A stretch of DNA of 5,464 nt from JANYHY01 sp043784605 (GTDB lineage Bacteria; Myxococcota_A; Polyangia; Polyangiales; Polyangiaceae). The position numbers were made by a program, and so were the translations under genes. Numbering within the stretch: the stretch's first letter is position 1; each line of letters starts with the position of its first letter. A model generated the notes under the pieces. The model ran no database searches and had not been told where the DNA came from. It was given only the letters and a program-made list of their open reading frames with translations. Location of the stretch: NCBI GenBank assembly GCA_043784605.1, contig JAYVYD010000464.1, positions 1 through 5,464 on the forward strand, read 5' to 3'. This document shows positions 5,028 to 5,464 of the stretch, piece by piece.

Positions 5028-5464
5028 GCCAGGAACTCTTCGAAGCGCTCCTCGCGAAGCGCATCGCCAACCCTTGGTTCACGGCGCTCGCGTGCCTGCC
5101 GCTGCTCGGCGTGCTCGGCCTCCTCATCGGGTGGGCCGTGACGGGCATTCCGATGTTCGTGGGTGCCCCACACCTGCTCATTTTCTCGGCCGTGCTCCAT
5201 CTCATGAACCTCCAACGCAAGCCGTGGGAGCGTCGCGTGCCCGCCATGGTCCGAGCGAGCAGCACCGAGCTGCGCGTGGGGGATCGCGAGATCGCACGTG
5301 CTCGCATCACGCGCGCGCTCTATCTGCCGCCGCTGCTTCGTACGCCCCCCACGGTGCGTGTAGAACGCAAGCGTCGCCTCCCGATCGAGCTCGTCGTCCA
5401 CGACGAACAGCAAGGCCGTCAACTGCTCCGCGCGTTGGGCATGGACGCGGCGCAGAGCGTGGCG
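5024..5464 (+). CDS. Second membrane protein of the same PH-like family, cut by the window end
   Basis: A partial gene: 147 residues are read with no stop before the window ends. The ATG overlaps the stop of the previous gene (ATGA, 5024-5027) and has a good ribosome site. After a short amphipathic N-terminus, two hydrophobic segments lie at about 18-39 and 43-62. A soluble module follows from about residue 72, with ELRVGDREIARARITRALYL (82-101) and DEQQGRQLLRALGMDAAQ (127-144). This aligns without gaps to residues 80-143 of the upstream protein, 34 of 64 identical by my count (here residues 83-146), so the two arose by tandem duplication. By analogy a second helix pair and soluble module may follow beyond the window. 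The function is unknown; a paired or heteromeric membrane assembly with its neighbour is a reasonable inference. Confidence 0.88.
   Translation, partial: MSQELFEALLAKRIANPWFTALACLPLLGVLGLLIGWAVTGIPMFVGAPHLLIFSAVLHLMNLQRKPWERRVPAMVRASSTELRVGDREIARARITRALYLPPLLRTPPTVRVERKRRLPIELVVHDEQQGRQLLRALGMDAAQSVA

Noticed and set aside
4316..5422. Minus-strand open frame (368 codons) over the two membrane genes
   Set aside because: The paralogy between the two plus-strand proteins in their own frames proves that strand is coding; this frame is a shadow, Ser/Arg-rich.

Overview
The window is GC-rich and densely coded, with G/C-ending codons and long antisense open frames. Its protein types fit a myxobacterium of the Polyangia/Sorangium kind (Myxococcota): a Cys-rich lipoprotein with an Asp/Ala/Ser spacer, an ECF-like sigma factor with a membrane anchor and Pro/Thr tail, and large unassigned membrane proteins. 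The taxonomic call is inference from style; no rRNA or other marker gene is present.

Layout: a minus-strand pair and a plus-strand run diverge from a gap of about 60 bp (1149-1208). The minus-strand pair is a ChaC2-type glutathione-specific gamma-glutamylcyclotransferase (1148 to 645, TTG start) followed 41 bp later by a small Cys-rich lipoprotein (603 to 118, GTG start). The plus-strand run has four tightly packed genes: a sigma factor carrying its own transmembrane helix and extracytoplasmic tail (1209-2189); after 9 bp, an ALDH4-type L-glutamate-gamma-semialdehyde (P5C) dehydrogenase (2199-3827); after 0 bp, a four-helix membrane protein with two PH-like modules and a helical C-terminus (3828-5027); and, overlapping by 4 bp (ATGA), a second membrane protein of the same family that runs off the window (5024-5464). 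Spacing suggests that the last three are translationally coupled and that all four may form one operon. Bases 1-117 hold no gene I can support, though the 3' tail of a plus-strand gene could end there.

How the genes might work together: the two recognised enzymes sit at the glutathione/glutamate/proline junction. ChaC releases 5-oxoproline from glutathione, and P5C dehydrogenase makes glutamate from the proline-degradation intermediate. The two membrane proteins are clearly paralogous (34 identities over a 64-residue gapless alignment made by eye) and have no function I can assign. The most unusual elements are the membrane-tethered sigma factor and its linkage to a catabolic dehydrogenase and a tandem pair of membrane paralogues. 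No CRISPR array, tRNA, rRNA, insertion sequence or convincing intrinsic terminator was seen.
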